Assembly (NCBI RefSeq): GCF_965249985.1 | Contig: NZ_OZ252280.1 | Strand: one strand, 5' to 3' | DNA length: 64,000 nt | Origin: Algiphilus sp022763315 | GTDB taxonomy: Bacteria; Pseudomonadota; Gammaproteobacteria; Nevskiales; Nevskiaceae | Shown here: positions 8,879 through 18,454 of the stretch, in pieces | How the letters are laid out: each line of letters starts with the position of its first letter | Numbering within the stretch: the stretch's first letter is position 1 | The notes under the pieces: generated by a model | The model's database searches: none | Told to the model about the DNA's origin: nothing | The model's input: the letters and a program-made list of their open reading frames with translations, nothing else | Position numbers and translations under genes: made by a program

Positions 8879-9769
8879 ATGGCCGATGACATCCCGCTCC
8901 AGTTCGTTCCGCCCAACGGCCGCCGCGCCGACCCCCGCCGCGGCAAGCACGAGGCGGACAAGCGCGCCAAGCGCCTGCGGCGTCTGACCGGTCAGGCCAT
9001 CGGTGACTACGGCATGATCCGCGATGGCGATCGCGTGCTGGTCTGCCTCTCGGGCGGCAAGGACAGCTACACCATGCTGGACATGCTGTTGCAGCTGCAG
9101 GCGGCGGCGCCGGTGCGCTTCGAGCTGCACGCGGTCAACCTGGACCAGAAGCAGCCGGATTTCCCGGAGCACGTACTGCCCGACTACCTACGCAGCATCG
9201 GAGTGCCTTTCACGATCCTCGAGCAGGACACCTATTCGGTGGTCAAGCGCAACATCCCCGAGGGCAAGACCATGTGCTCGCTCTGCTCGCGGCTGCGCCG
9301 TGGCGCGTTGTACACCTTCGCCGCCGAGCAGGGCTATACCAAAGTGGCGCTGGGTCACCACAAGGACGACATCGTCGCCACCTTCTTCCTCAATCTCTTC
9401 TTCGGCGGGCGCATGGCCGCGATGCCGCCCAAGCTGAAGAGTGACGATGGCCGCAACATTGTGATCCGGCCGCTTGCCTATTGCCGCGAAGCGGACATTG
9501 CCGCCTATGCCGAAGCGCAGGCCTTCCCGATCATTCCTTGCAACCTCTGCGGCTCGCAGGACCATCTGCAACGCAAGCAGGTCCAGCAGATGATGGCGCA
9601 ATGGGAGCGCGAAGCCCCTGGCCGCGTCGAGCAGATCTTCCGCGCGATGTGCAATGTCGCCCCCTCGCAGCTGGCCGATCCCCGCCTGTTCGACTTCGCG
9701 GGATTGGATGGCCCCGAAGGCATGGCGCATGACTGGTTTGCCGACGAACGGGCGTCTTTGCAGCGCTAA
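8879..9769 (+). CDS. ttcA: tRNA 2-thiocytidine biosynthesis protein TtcA
   Basis: A 296-residue ATP-dependent thiolase that makes 2-thiocytidine at position 32 of certain tRNAs. The PP-loop motif is SGGKDSYTMLD (about residues 58-68), and the [4Fe-4S] ligands lie in CSLCSRLRRG and in CNLCGSQ further on, the pattern of TtcA and not of TilS. The ATG at 8879 starts MADDIPLQF, and the length fits the family. It is a single gene on the plus strand, divergent from the SDR gene. Confidence 0.96.
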   Translation: MADDIPLQFVPPNGRRADPRRGKHEADKRAKRLRRLTGQAIGDYGMIRDGDRVLVCLSGGKDSYTMLDMLLQLQAAAPVRFELHAVNLDQKQPDFPEHVLPDYLRSIGVPFTILEQDTYSVVKRNIPEGKTMCSLCSRLRRGALYTFAAEQGYTKVALGHHKDDIVATFFLNLFFGGRMAAMPPKLKSDDGRNIVIRPLAYCREADIAAYAEAQAFPIIPCNLCGSQDHLQRKQVQQMMAQWEREAPGRVEQIFRAMCNVAPSQLADPRLFDFAGLDGPEGMAHDWFADERASLQR

Positions 9770-10035
9770 GCGGCAGCGCGTTGCGGCGCAACATGGACCG
9801 CTGTCACAGCAACGTAACCTGCCTGCAATACAGCAGTTTTCGAGCACTGGACACAGTCTTGTGCACAAGCACAGTTGCCGCATGCGGTACAAGCGAGAAA
9901 CGCCAGGAAGCGCAGTGAGTAATCTCCAAGCCATTGATGTTTCATTGATTATTTTCTGGCATTCAATTGGGACGCGACCTGGGATCTGCCCAGCGCCTTG
10001 CGGAAGACAACACGCCGCATGACTTCCGCACAAAG

Positions 10036-10044
10036 TTATCCACA
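10036..10044 (+). promoter_or_regulatory. Perfect DnaA-box match upstream of priA
   Basis: TTATCCACA, identical to the strong E. coli DnaA box, lies 12 bases before the priA start inside a 287-base gene-free, AT-richer stretch (9770-10056). Nothing else is recognised in that stretch apart from a TTGTGCACAA palindrome near 9859-9870. A single box may be chance or may serve DnaA control of priA. Confidence 0.4.
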
Positions 10045-10056
10045 AGCCTTGCGCAC

Positions 10057-12216
10057 ATGTATTTGCTCCCTGTAGCAATCAACAGGCCAATGCGCACGCA
10101 CCTGGACTACCAGATCGACCCGGTGCAGATGGCCCGAATCCGCCGTGGCATGCGGGTACGCGTGCCGCTGGGAAGACGCGAAGTGCTGGGCATCGCGCTC
10201 GATGGAGCGCGCCCGGCGCAGGCACAGGACCGACATCGCTACAAGCCCGTCCATGCCGTGCTCGATGACGCACCACTGCTCGGCGAGGAACTGATGGACA
10301 GCCTGCAGTGGTCCGCCGACTACTATCACCACCCTATCGGCGAGGTGATCGCCGCCGCCCTTCCCGGCGCGCTGCGACAAGGCGCTCCGCGGCGGGAAGA
10401 AGCGCCGCAGTGGCTGTACCTCAGCGAGGAAGGCGCAGCCATGACGGAGGCGGCCATGCGCCGCGCCCCGGCCCAGGCTGCCTGTATCGCGCGACTGCGA
10501 GAAGGCCCGGCACCGTGGGCGGAAGTGGACCGACGCGCAGCGCGCGCGCTCATCGACAAGGGGCTGTGCCGTCCAGGCCCGGCACCAGACATCGACGCCC
10601 CCCGGCCGGACACTGGTTCGGCGATCGCGCTGACACCGGAGCAGCAGGCGGTATGCGACGCCCTGCCCCGCGCCGGTTTTTCGGTCAGCCTGCTGCAAGG
10701 CGTCACCGGCAGCGGCAAGACGGAAATCTATCTCGCCCAGGCCGCCGCGGATCTGCGCGCCGGCAAGCAGGTGCTGCTGCTGGTGCCGGAGATCGGGCTC
10801 ACGCCACAGTTGCTGGCGCGGGCGCGGGAGCGCCTCGGGGGGCGCGTGATCAGCTACCACTCGGGCATGACCGACGCCGCCAGACTCGCCGCCTGGCGAC
10901 GCATCGACCGCGGCGAGGCACTGCTCGTGGTCGGCACCCGCTCCGCCGTCTGGCTGCCCTTCACGGCCTTGGGCCGCGTCTGGGTGGACGAGGAGCACGA
11001 CGCCTCCTTCAAGCAGCAGGACGGCTTCCGCTATTCCGCCCGCGATGTGGCCGTGGTGCGCGCCCGCGCCTTCGACGCCCCGGTCGGCCTGGGCAGCGCC
11101 ACCCCGGCGCTGGAGAGCCTGCACAACGCCCGCCAGCAACGCTACCGGCATTTCCGCCTTGAGGCCCGCGCCCAGAACGCGCCCGGCGCCCAGGTCCATG
11201 TGGTGGATGCACGCGGGCAGCGACTGCGTGGTGGCCTGACAGCCGAACTAGCGCGCGCCATCCAGAGCCACGTTGCCGAGGGCGGGCAGGTGCTGCTGTT
11301 CATCAACCGCCGTGGCTACGCGCCCGCACTGCTCTGCCGTGACTGCGGCTGGTCGGCCACCTGCAGAGCCTGCGACGCGCGCATGACCTGGCACAAACAG
11401 CACGGCAGCCTGCTGTGCCATCACTGCGGCGCACGCCAAGCCGTGCCGACGCAATGCCCGAGCTGTGGCGCCAGCGAGCTGCGCCCCGCCGGACACGGCA
11501 CCGAGCGCATTGAAGAAGCCCTGCAGGCGATGCTGCCGCAGGCGCGCATCGCCCGCGCGGACTCGGATGTGATGCAGCGGGCCGGCGCGTGGCAGGCCCT
11601 GCGCGATCAGGTCCTGCGCGGCGACGTCGACATTCTGGTCGGCACCCAGATGCTGGCCAAGGGCCATGACTTTCCCGGCATCAGCCTGGTCGGCATCGTG
11701 TCTGTGGATCAGGCGCTGTTCTCGGCCGACATCCGCGCCACCGAACGCATGGGCCAGCTGGTGACCCAGGTCGCCGGCCGCGCCGGACGCGGCAGCCGCG
11801 CCGGCACCGTGCTGCTGCAAACCCATGTGCCGGACCATCCACTGCTCCGGCGACTGCTCGACCAGGGCTATGACGCCTTCGCCGACGCCCTGCTCGAAGA
11901 ACGCGCCACCAATGCCCTGCCGCCGGCGTACCCGCTGGCGCTGCTGCGCGCCGAAAGCGCCGATGCGACGGCGGCCACGGCCTTTCTCGAAGCCGCCGCA
12001 GGGCTGCTGCGCGCCCAGGGCGCCGAGGCCATCGGCCCCCTGCCGGCGCCCATGATGCGACGCGCCGGACGGACCCGGGCACAGCTCTGGGTCCAGAACC
12101 CGAGCCGCGCTGCCCTGCAGCAGGCCCTGGCAGCGAGCTGCGCCGCCATCGAGCGCCTGCCCGAGGCGCGACGCGTGCGCTGGGGCGTGGATGTCGACCC
12201 GGCCGACACGCTGTGA
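10057..12216 (+). CDS. priA: Primosomal replication restart helicase PriA
   Basis: A 719-residue 3'-5' DNA helicase that reloads the replisome at stalled forks. The N-terminal DNA-binding domain begins MYLLPVAINRPMRTHLDYQ. The helicase core has Walker A GVTGSGKTEIY, motif II DEEHDASFKQQDG, and GTQMLAKGHDFP. Zinc ligands are clustered as CRDCGWSATCRAC and CHHCG...CPSCG between helicase motifs, as expected. The ATG at 10057 gives a length near the family's ~730. An upstream in-frame start at 9967 would add 30 residues unlike PriA. argS follows after 90 bases. Confidence 0.97.
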   Translation: MYLLPVAINRPMRTHLDYQIDPVQMARIRRGMRVRVPLGRREVLGIALDGARPAQAQDRHRYKPVHAVLDDAPLLGEELMDSLQWSADYYHHPIGEVIAAALPGALRQGAPRREEAPQWLYLSEEGAAMTEAAMRRAPAQAACIARLREGPAPWAEVDRRAARALIDKGLCRPGPAPDIDAPRPDTGSAIALTPEQQAVCDALPRAGFSVSLLQGVTGSGKTEIYLAQAAADLRAGKQVLLLVPEIGLTPQLLARARERLGGRVISYHSGMTDAARLAAWRRIDRGEALLVVGTRSAVWLPFTALGRVWVDEEHDASFKQQDGFRYSARDVAVVRARAFDAPVGLGSATPALESLHNARQQRYRHFRLEARAQNAPGAQVHVVDARGQRLRGGLTAELARAIQSHVAEGGQVLLFINRRGYAPALLCRDCGWSATCRACDARMTWHKQHGSLLCHHCGARQAVPTQCPSCGASELRPAGHGTERIEEALQAMLPQARIARADSDVMQRAGAWQALRDQVLRGDVDILVGTQMLAKGHDFPGISLVGIVSVDQALFSADIRATERMGQLVTQVAGRAGRGSRAGTVLLQTHVPDHPLLRRLLDQGYDAFADALLEERATNALPPAYPLALLRAESADATAATAFLEAAAGLLRAQGAEAIGPLPAPMMRRAGRTRAQLWVQNPSRAALQQALAASCAAIERLPEARRVRWGVDVDPADTL

Positions 12217-12241
12217 CGGGCATCCTGACCGCCTGAGACCG

Positions 12242-12262
12242 GCGCAAGGTTTACACTTGCGC
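12242..12262. repeat. Perfect 7-bp inverted repeat between priA and argS
   Basis: GCGCAAG (12242-12248) and CTTGCGC (12256-12262) flank GTTTACA, 44 bases before the argS start. There is no T-run, so it is not an intrinsic terminator. It could be an operator or a leader hairpin of argS. Confidence 0.35.
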
Positions 12263-12306
12263 GCCATCGCAGACCACCGACGCGCGACCGCGAGCCGCAG
12301 GCGATC

Positions 12307-14073
12307 ATGAAAGCTGACGTTCAAGCCCTCCTTCTCACTGCCTGCCGTAGCCTGTTCGAGGAAGCGGGCCAGCCCGACGCCGCGCCCGACACGGCGCACA
12401 TCGAGAACACGCGCGACCCGGAGCACGGCGATCTCGCGTCCAACCTCGCCATGACGCTGGCCAAGCCGCTGAAGAGAGCGCCGCGCCAGATTGCGGAAGC
12501 GCTGGTGGCCCGGCTGCCAGCCCATCCGCATGTGGCCAAGGTGGAGATTGCCGGCCCTGGCTTCATCAATTTCTTTCTGTCGCCCAGCGCCTGGCAGGCC
12601 ACTGCACACGCCATCCTTGCCACTGGCGCCGAATGGGGCTTTGACCGCAGCGGCAGCAAGGGCCGCATCCTTGTCGAGTTCGTCTCCGCCAACCCGACCG
12701 GACCGATGCACGTCGGTCACGGCCGCAACGCCGCCTATGGCGACGCACTGGCGCGCATTCTTGCCGCCGCGGGCTGGGCGGTCAGTCGCGAGTACTACGT
12801 CAACGACGCCGGTCGCCAGGTGGATGTGCTCACCATCAGCGCCTGGCTGCGCTATCTGGAAGCCTGCGGAGAATCAGTACGCCTGCCCGCGCGCGGCTAC
12901 CCCGGGGACTACCTGGAAGCGACCGGCACTGCCCTGCACGCAGCACAGGGGGACGCGTATCACGTGGCTGCCGACACCGTCTTCGACGGCCTGCCCGAGG
13001 AGCCCACGGAAGGCGAAAAGGAAGCGCTTAAACGCGGTCAGGAGCAGTATCTGGACGCCTTGATCGCGCGCGCGCATGCCCTGCTCGGCGAGGCGCATTA
13101 CGCCGCCGTACGCGACTTCGCGCTGGAGGCACAGCTGGGCACCATCCGCGACACGCTGGAGCGCTTCGGTGTGGCTTTCGATGCGTATGCCTCGGAACGC
13201 GCGGTGGTCGCCTCCGGGGCCCCCAGCAGGGCGCTCGCGCGTCTGCGCGAGCAGGGCCACGTCTACGAGCAGGAGGGCGCAGTCTGGCTGCGCACCTCGG
13301 CCCTCGGCGACGAGAAGGACCGCGTGCTGTACAAGTCCGATGGCGCTGCCACCTACTTCGCCAACGATCTCGCCTATCACGAAGACAAGGTGGAACGCGG
13401 CTTCGATACCCTCATCGACGTCTGGGGCGCCGATCACCACGGCTACATCGGGCGGGTACGCGCGGCCATCCAGGCGCTGACCGGGCGCACCGACGCGCTG
13501 GAGGTGACGCTGATCCAGTTCGTGTCGCTGTCCTCGGGACGCATGGGCAAACGCAGCGGCAATTTCGTGACCCTGGCCGACCTGATCGAGGAGGTAGGCA
13601 CCGATGCCACGCGCTTCTTCTATCTGTCGCGTTCGCAGGACCAGCACCTCGAATTCGATCTGGAGCTGGCCAAGCGCCAATCCAACGACAATCCGGTGTA
13701 CTACGTCCAGTACGCCCATGCGCGCATCTGCTCGGTCTTCGCACAGGCGGCCGCCCAGGACATCCGCGTGCCCACCCAGGCCAGTCTGGACGCGCTTGCG
13801 CCGCTGACCACTATGCACGAGATCGATCTGCTCAAGCAGCTGACCCGCTTCCCGGAGCTGCTGCAGACCGCCGCCGAGCACCGCGCGCCGCACATGATCA
13901 GCTTCTATCTGCGTGATCTGGCCGATGCACTGCACAGCTACTACAACGCCCACAAGGTGTTGATCGACGACCGCGCGACCCGCGATGCCCGCCTTGCGCT
14001 GCTTGCCGCCACGCAATCGGTACTGGCCAGCGGGCTGCAGCTGCTCGGTGTGAGCGCACCGGAGACGATGTAG
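12307..14073 (+). CDS. argS: Arginyl-tRNA synthetase
   Basis: A 588-residue class I aminoacyl-tRNA synthetase that charges tRNA-Arg. The N-terminal Arg-tRNA synthetase additional domain occupies the first ~110 residues. The HIGH signature appears as SANPTGPMHVGHGRN. The canonical KMSKS is absent and is replaced by GRMGKRSGNFV, as is usual for ArgRS. The C-terminal anticodon-binding helical (DALR) domain ends the protein. The start ATG at 12307 gives the standard length. The next gene (SPOR protein) begins two bases after the stop. Confidence 0.97.
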   Translation: MKADVQALLLTACRSLFEEAGQPDAAPDTAHIENTRDPEHGDLASNLAMTLAKPLKRAPRQIAEALVARLPAHPHVAKVEIAGPGFINFFLSPSAWQATAHAILATGAEWGFDRSGSKGRILVEFVSANPTGPMHVGHGRNAAYGDALARILAAAGWAVSREYYVNDAGRQVDVLTISAWLRYLEACGESVRLPARGYPGDYLEATGTALHAAQGDAYHVAADTVFDGLPEEPTEGEKEALKRGQEQYLDALIARAHALLGEAHYAAVRDFALEAQLGTIRDTLERFGVAFDAYASERAVVASGAPSRALARLREQGHVYEQEGAVWLRTSALGDEKDRVLYKSDGAATYFANDLAYHEDKVERGFDTLIDVWGADHHGYIGRVRAAIQALTGRTDALEVTLIQFVSLSSGRMGKRSGNFVTLADLIEEVGTDATRFFYLSRSQDQHLEFDLELAKRQSNDNPVYYVQYAHARICSVFAQAAAQDIRVPTQASLDALAPLTTMHEIDLLKQLTRFPELLQTAAEHRAPHMISFYLRDLADALHSYYNAHKVLIDDRATRDARLALLAATQSVLASGLQLLGVSAPETM

Positions 14074-14075
14074 CC

Positions 14076-14732
14076 ATGGCGCGGGACTACGCCGCGAAGA
14101 AGCGCAGCCAGCGGCGGCGCGGCAGCACGGCCGCCAAGCGCCACACCGCCCCCAAGCGCGGGACGCCGGGCTGGGTCTGGATGCTGCTGGGCATCGCCAT
14201 CGGCATCAGTGTGGCGGTGGCGGTGTGGGTCATGCGCCCGGCGGAGCGCGACTCGCGGGGCCAGGCCATCGCGCCGGCCGAACGCGCGCCTGAGGGCGCC
14301 GCCGACCGCTCCAGCGAAGGCCTCAAGCTGCCGCCGAAGGAAGAGGCGCGCTTTTCCTTCTACGACATGCTGCCCAGCTACGAAGTCGTGATTCCGCGCG
14401 AGGAAATCGAAGGCAATCGCGACGAGGCACGCAAGGCCAAGCCGGACCCGCGCGAGGCCAGCCCGCAGAACACGCCAGCGCTGGCCGAGGAGGGGGACTA
14501 CATCATTCAGGTCGGCTCCTATCGCAGCCGCGACGACGCCGAAAGTCAGCGCGCCCAATTGGCGCTGATCGGCCTGGAAGGCCGTGTCGAGACCGTGACG
14601 ATCAACGACAACCAGACCTGGTATCGCGTCCGGGTAGGGCCCATCGCCGATGCGCCACGCGTGCACAGCGTGATGATGCGCATGGAAGAGCACGGCATGG
14701 ATGACGTGCTGGTGATGCGGGTCCGCAACTAG
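14076..14732 (+). CDS. SPOR-domain (FtsN-like) cell-division protein
   Basis: A 218-residue type II membrane protein. A very basic cytoplasmic tail (MARDYAAKKRSQRRRG) is followed by one membrane helix (GWVWMLLGIAIGISVAVAVW, about residues 31-51), a charged linker, and a C-terminal SPOR domain (about 145-218: YIIQVGSYRSRDDAESQRAQ ... WYRVRVGPI). SPOR domains bind denuded septal peptidoglycan. The argS-SPOR order is common in Gammaproteobacteria, where the gene is often annotated as ftsN. The symbol is left out because the essential FtsN core motif cannot be confirmed here. It is translationally close to argS. Confidence 0.88.
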   Translation: MARDYAAKKRSQRRRGSTAAKRHTAPKRGTPGWVWMLLGIAIGISVAVAVWVMRPAERDSRGQAIAPAERAPEGAADRSSEGLKLPPKEEARFSFYDMLPSYEVVIPREEIEGNRDEARKAKPDPREASPQNTPALAEEGDYIIQVGSYRSRDDAESQRAQLALIGLEGRVETVTINDNQTWYRVRVGPIADAPRVHSVMMRMEEHGMDDVLVMRVRN

Positions 14733-14863
14733 CGCCGTACCCCGCCCTTCGACAGGGGACACACCGACAGCGTTGACCGATGATTTAGCCGCTTTCACAT
14801 TGCGCTATCCTTCGGCGCGCTGGATCAGAAAAACGCACACCCCGCGCCCAAAGAGGAGACCCC

Positions 14864-16498
14864 ATGAGCACGCTTTACGGCCAGATGATGGACATGCCGC
14901 TGGTGATTTCAGGCCTGCTTCGGCACGCCGAAAACAATCACAGCGACACCGAGATCGTGACCCGTCGCATCGAAGGCGACATCCACCGATACACCTACTC
15001 CGACGCCGGTCAGCGCATCCGCAAACTGGCCAATGCGCTCGAAGCCAGCGGCATCAAGCAGGGTGACCGTACCGCCACCCTCGCCTGGAACACCTACCGC
15101 CACTTCGAGCTGTATTACGCGGTCTCGGGCATGGGCGCGGTGCTGCACACGATCAATCCGCGCCTGCACCCTGAACAGGTCGCCTGGATCGTCAACCATG
15201 CGGAAGACCGCATCCTGTTCTTCGACGCGACCTTCGCTCCCATCGTCGACGCCATCGCCGAGCACTGCCCCACCATCGAGCACTGGGTGGCACTGAGCGA
15301 CGCTGACAAGATGCCCGAGCTGAAGAAGGTCAAGGCCATCAGCTACGAAGACTACATCCGCGACCATGCGGACCAGTACGAATGGCCGACGCTGGACGAA
15401 AACGCCGCGGCAGCGCTCTGCTACACCTCCGGCACCACGGGCAACCCCAAGGGAGTGCTCTATTCCCACCGCTCGCTGGTGCTGCATACCTATGGCGCCT
15501 GTCTGCCGGATGCTTTCGGGGTCGACGCCACCGACATCGTGCTGCCGGTGGTCCCGATGTTCCACGTCAATGCCTGGAGCCTGCCCTACGTGGGCGCGCT
15601 GGCCGGCGTGAAACTGGTCTTCCCGGGCGCCAAGCTGGACGGGGAAAGCCTCTACGAATTGTTCGAAGGCGAAAAGGTCACCATCAGCGCCGGCGTCCCC
15701 ACCGTGTGGCTGCTGGTGCTGCAGTTCCTGCAGCAGAACAACAAGAAGCTGTCGACACTCAAGCGCATGACCGTCGGCGGTTCCGCCTGCCCGCCTGCGC
15801 TGATGAAGACCTTCAAGCAGGACTACGGCGTCCAGCTCGAGCACGCCTGGGGCATGACCGAAATGTCGCCGCTGGGCACCTACAACCACCCGAAGGCGAA
15901 GCATCTGGGCCTGTCGGAAGAAGAGCGCTTCAACGTCGCGCTGTCGCAGGGCCGCGCCGTCTTTGGCGTCGAGATGAAGATCGTCGACGACAAGGGCCAG
16001 CGCATGCCGCAGGACGGCAAGTCGACCGGTGATCTGCATGTGCGCGGCCCCTGGGTCGTGAAGCAGTACTTCAAGAAGGACGAGTCGCCGCTGGTCGACG
16101 GCTGGTTCCCCACCGGCGACGTGGGACACATCGACGCCGATGGCTATCTGACCATCACCGACCGCACCAAGGACGTCATCAAGTCGGGCGGCGAATGGAT
16201 CGGCTCCATCGATATCGAGAACATCGCCATGGCGCATCCAGCCGTGGCAATGGCGGCCTGCATCGCCGCCAAGCATGAGAAGTGGGACGAGCGGCCCTTG
16301 CTGATCGTGCAGCTCAAGGAAGGTCAGTCTCCCTCCAAGGAAGAGATCCTGGCCCACTTCGAGGGCAAGATCGCCAAATGGTGGACGCCGGATGACGTAC
16401 TCTTCGTCGATGGCCTGCCGTTGGGCGCCACCGGCAAGGTGCAGAAGAACAAGCTGCGCGACGAGTACGGCGATCACCTGATGAAGCAAGCCGGCTAG
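14864..16498 (+). CDS. AMP-dependent medium/long-chain acyl-CoA synthetase (AlkK-like)
   Basis: A 544-residue member of the ANL superfamily that activates fatty acids to acyl-CoA with ATP. The P-loop is YTSGTTGNPKGVLYSH; other motifs are HAWGMTEMSPLG, DGWFPTGDVGHID, and the C-terminal catalytic lysine region GATGKVQKNKLR. The sequence MSTLYGQMMDMPLVISGLL at the N-terminus is characteristic of AlkK-type medium-chain acyl-CoA ligases of Pseudomonas. An AGGAG ribosome site precedes the ATG. The true chain-length preference is not evident from sequence. It is monocistronic between the SPOR gene and the phospholipase gene. Confidence 0.93.
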   Translation: MSTLYGQMMDMPLVISGLLRHAENNHSDTEIVTRRIEGDIHRYTYSDAGQRIRKLANALEASGIKQGDRTATLAWNTYRHFELYYAVSGMGAVLHTINPRLHPEQVAWIVNHAEDRILFFDATFAPIVDAIAEHCPTIEHWVALSDADKMPELKKVKAISYEDYIRDHADQYEWPTLDENAAAALCYTSGTTGNPKGVLYSHRSLVLHTYGACLPDAFGVDATDIVLPVVPMFHVNAWSLPYVGALAGVKLVFPGAKLDGESLYELFEGEKVTISAGVPTVWLLVLQFLQQNNKKLSTLKRMTVGGSACPPALMKTFKQDYGVQLEHAWGMTEMSPLGTYNHPKAKHLGLSEEERFNVALSQGRAVFGVEMKIVDDKGQRMPQDGKSTGDLHVRGPWVVKQYFKKDESPLVDGWFPTGDVGHIDADGYLTITDRTKDVIKSGGEWIGSIDIENIAMAHPAVAMAACIAAKHEKWDERPLLIVQLKEGQSPSKEEILAHFEGKIAKWWTPDDVLFVDGLPLGATGKVQKNKLRDEYGDHLMKQAG

Positions 16499-16572
16499 CC
16501 AAGGCCACTACCCGGCGCCAGCAGCGGGCGGCGGGTGGCAGACTGCGGGTCCTTTTCGTGTCGTGATTGGCC

Positions 16573-18363
16573 ATGAATGTCCGGACCTGCCTGTCTGCCT
16601 CCCCGCTGCTCGGTCATCTGCCTGCCGCCGCCCTGGATGAACTGAGCGCCGAGGCGGTCTCCGTCAGCCTGCGCGGCGGCGACACGCTGTTCGAAGCGGG
16701 GGACCCGACCGACGCGGTCTATGTCGTCGCTGTCGGCCGACTGCGGATCGAACTCGCCGTCCCGGTGGATGTGACCGCCGGAGACATCGTTGGCGAGGTC
16801 GGTGCGCTGACCGAAGAAACCCGGAGTGCGCGCGCCTCCGCCCTGCGCGATACCCTGCTGCTCAAGATCGACGCCACCGCCTTTCGTCGTGTGCTCGCGC
16901 GCCACGAGGCGGCGCACCGCGCGCTGCTGCAGCTGGTGGTGGCGCGTCTGCGCGGCGAACACAGCGGACGCCGTTCCCAACAGCGCAGTGCGCACGTCGT
17001 CGCTGTGCTGCCGTTGACCGAGGATGCCGACTATGCCGCGGTCGCGCGCAGCCTTGCCCAGGCGCTGACCGCGGACCTCGCTGCTCACGTGCCCTTGCTC
17101 GACCGACAGGCCGTGGACCGCGACCTCGGCCCCGGGGCCGCCCAGACCCGTTTCGACGCCGGCGACGCCAACGCGCGCCTGGTGTCCTGGCTGCAGGCGC
17201 TGGAGGGCGACAGCGCCCATGTGATCGCGGCGGCCGACGGCATGCCCGAGCCGTGGACGCTGCGCGTTGCGCGCCAGGCCGACCGCATCCTGCTGGTGGC
17301 CGGCGACGGAGCACTACACAGCGACACGCTGCAGGCACTCGAAACCGCGGCCACGCCAGCCCCGCGCGAGCTGGTGCTGGGCGGCGGCACGGCGCGCGCC
17401 GCGGAGTTGATGGCGCGCAGCGGCGCGCGCTTCCTCCACCACTGCGATCTGCAGCGGCCGCAGACGATGCGCCGGCTGGCCCGTCAGGTGGCGGGCAAGG
17501 CCACGGGCCTGGTGCTCGGCGGCGGCGGTGCGCGCGGCTTCGCGCACATCGGGCTGCTGCGCGCCCTGGAAGAGGCGAGACTCGAGATCGATATGGTCGG
17601 CGGCACCAGCATGGGTGCCTTCATCGCCGCATTGCACGCCCAGGGCGCCAGCGCGCAAGACATACGCGACATCTGCGACGACGTCTTCGTGCAGAACAAC
17701 CACCTCAACGATTGGGTGATCCCGCGCGTATCACTGATCCGTGGCCGCAAGTTCCTGAACAAACTGCGCCAGGTTCTTGGTGAAGGTCTGATCGAGGACC
17801 TACCGATTCCCTTCTACTGCGTTTCCACCAATCTCACCCGCGGACAGCCACAGGTACATCGTGAGGGCAGACTGGCGAGTTGGGTGGGTACCAGCATGTG
17901 CGTGCCCGGCATCGCGCCCCCGGTGGTCTATCAAGGTGAACTGCTGGCCGATGGGGCCGTGGTCAACAGCGTGCCGGTGGACACCATGCACCAGATGGAC
18001 CGCGGCCCGGTCATCGCCTGCGATGTGGGCGCCCCGGGCGAGCTGAGCCTGCCTGGCATTGAGGGCCCGGCACCGGAGGCCCTGCTGAAGGCGCGCCGCA
18101 GCAAGCGGCCCCAGCTGTCGGACATCCTGATGCGAATGACCACCATGACCAGCGACCTGCGCCTGGAAGAGAACGCCCGTCACGCCGATCTCTTCCTACG
18201 CATGCCGGTGCACACGGTGAATATGTTCAGCTGGGACGCGCTCGACGACACCATCGCCACTGGCTACGCCCATGCCTGCGAGGTGCTGGAATCCGCGGCA
18301 CGCGAATGGCCGGGAGAGGCGGAGCCACCGGATTTTCAACCGTCACCGAACTGGCCGTCATAG
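16573..18363 (+). CDS. NTE-family patatin phospholipase with N-terminal cNMP-binding domain
   Basis: A 596-residue protein related to bacterial neuropathy-target-esterase-like phospholipases. Residues ~10-125 form a cyclic-nucleotide-binding beta-roll (GGDTLFEAGDPTDAVYVVAVG; GDIVGEVGALTEETRSA). A middle region of ~150 residues follows, and then a patatin domain with the oxyanion motif GGGGARGFAHIG, the nucleophile motif GGTSMG and the catalytic Asp in LADGAVVNS. The Ser-Asp dyad is complete, so lipid esterase activity is likely. No membrane helix is evident. The start is ATG 16573; a TTG six bases upstream is a poorer candidate. Confidence 0.92.
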   Translation: MNVRTCLSASPLLGHLPAAALDELSAEAVSVSLRGGDTLFEAGDPTDAVYVVAVGRLRIELAVPVDVTAGDIVGEVGALTEETRSARASALRDTLLLKIDATAFRRVLARHEAAHRALLQLVVARLRGEHSGRRSQQRSAHVVAVLPLTEDADYAAVARSLAQALTADLAAHVPLLDRQAVDRDLGPGAAQTRFDAGDANARLVSWLQALEGDSAHVIAAADGMPEPWTLRVARQADRILLVAGDGALHSDTLQALETAATPAPRELVLGGGTARAAELMARSGARFLHHCDLQRPQTMRRLARQVAGKATGLVLGGGGARGFAHIGLLRALEEARLEIDMVGGTSMGAFIAALHAQGASAQDIRDICDDVFVQNNHLNDWVIPRVSLIRGRKFLNKLRQVLGEGLIEDLPIPFYCVSTNLTRGQPQVHREGRLASWVGTSMCVPGIAPPVVYQGELLADGAVVNSVPVDTMHQMDRGPVIACDVGAPGELSLPGIEGPAPEALLKARRSKRPQLSDILMRMTTMTSDLRLEENARHADLFLRMPVHTVNMFSWDALDDTIATGYAHACEVLESAAREWPGEAEPPDFQPSPNWPS

Positions 18364-18382
18364 CAGAAGCCGGCGACCGCAC

Positions 18383-18411
18383 TTGCCGGTCGCATTGCAG
18401 CCGGCTATAAA
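18383..18411 (+). promoter_or_regulatory. Candidate sigma70 promoter for the YkgJ gene
   Basis: TTGCCG (18383-18388) and TATAAA (18406-18411) with a 17-base spacer lie 43 bases upstream of the YkgJ-family start. A perfect inverted repeat GCGACCG / CGGTCGC (18373-18379, 18387-18393) overlaps the -35 element. Confidence 0.45.
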
Positions 18412-18454
18412 GCCATCGCCGCGCATTCGCCGGCTTGCCTGTTCCTTGACATCG

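Noticed and set aside
14909..16489. 526-codon minus-strand open frame
   Set aside because: It is antisense to the acyl-CoA synthetase, whose motifs are all intact on the plus strand.
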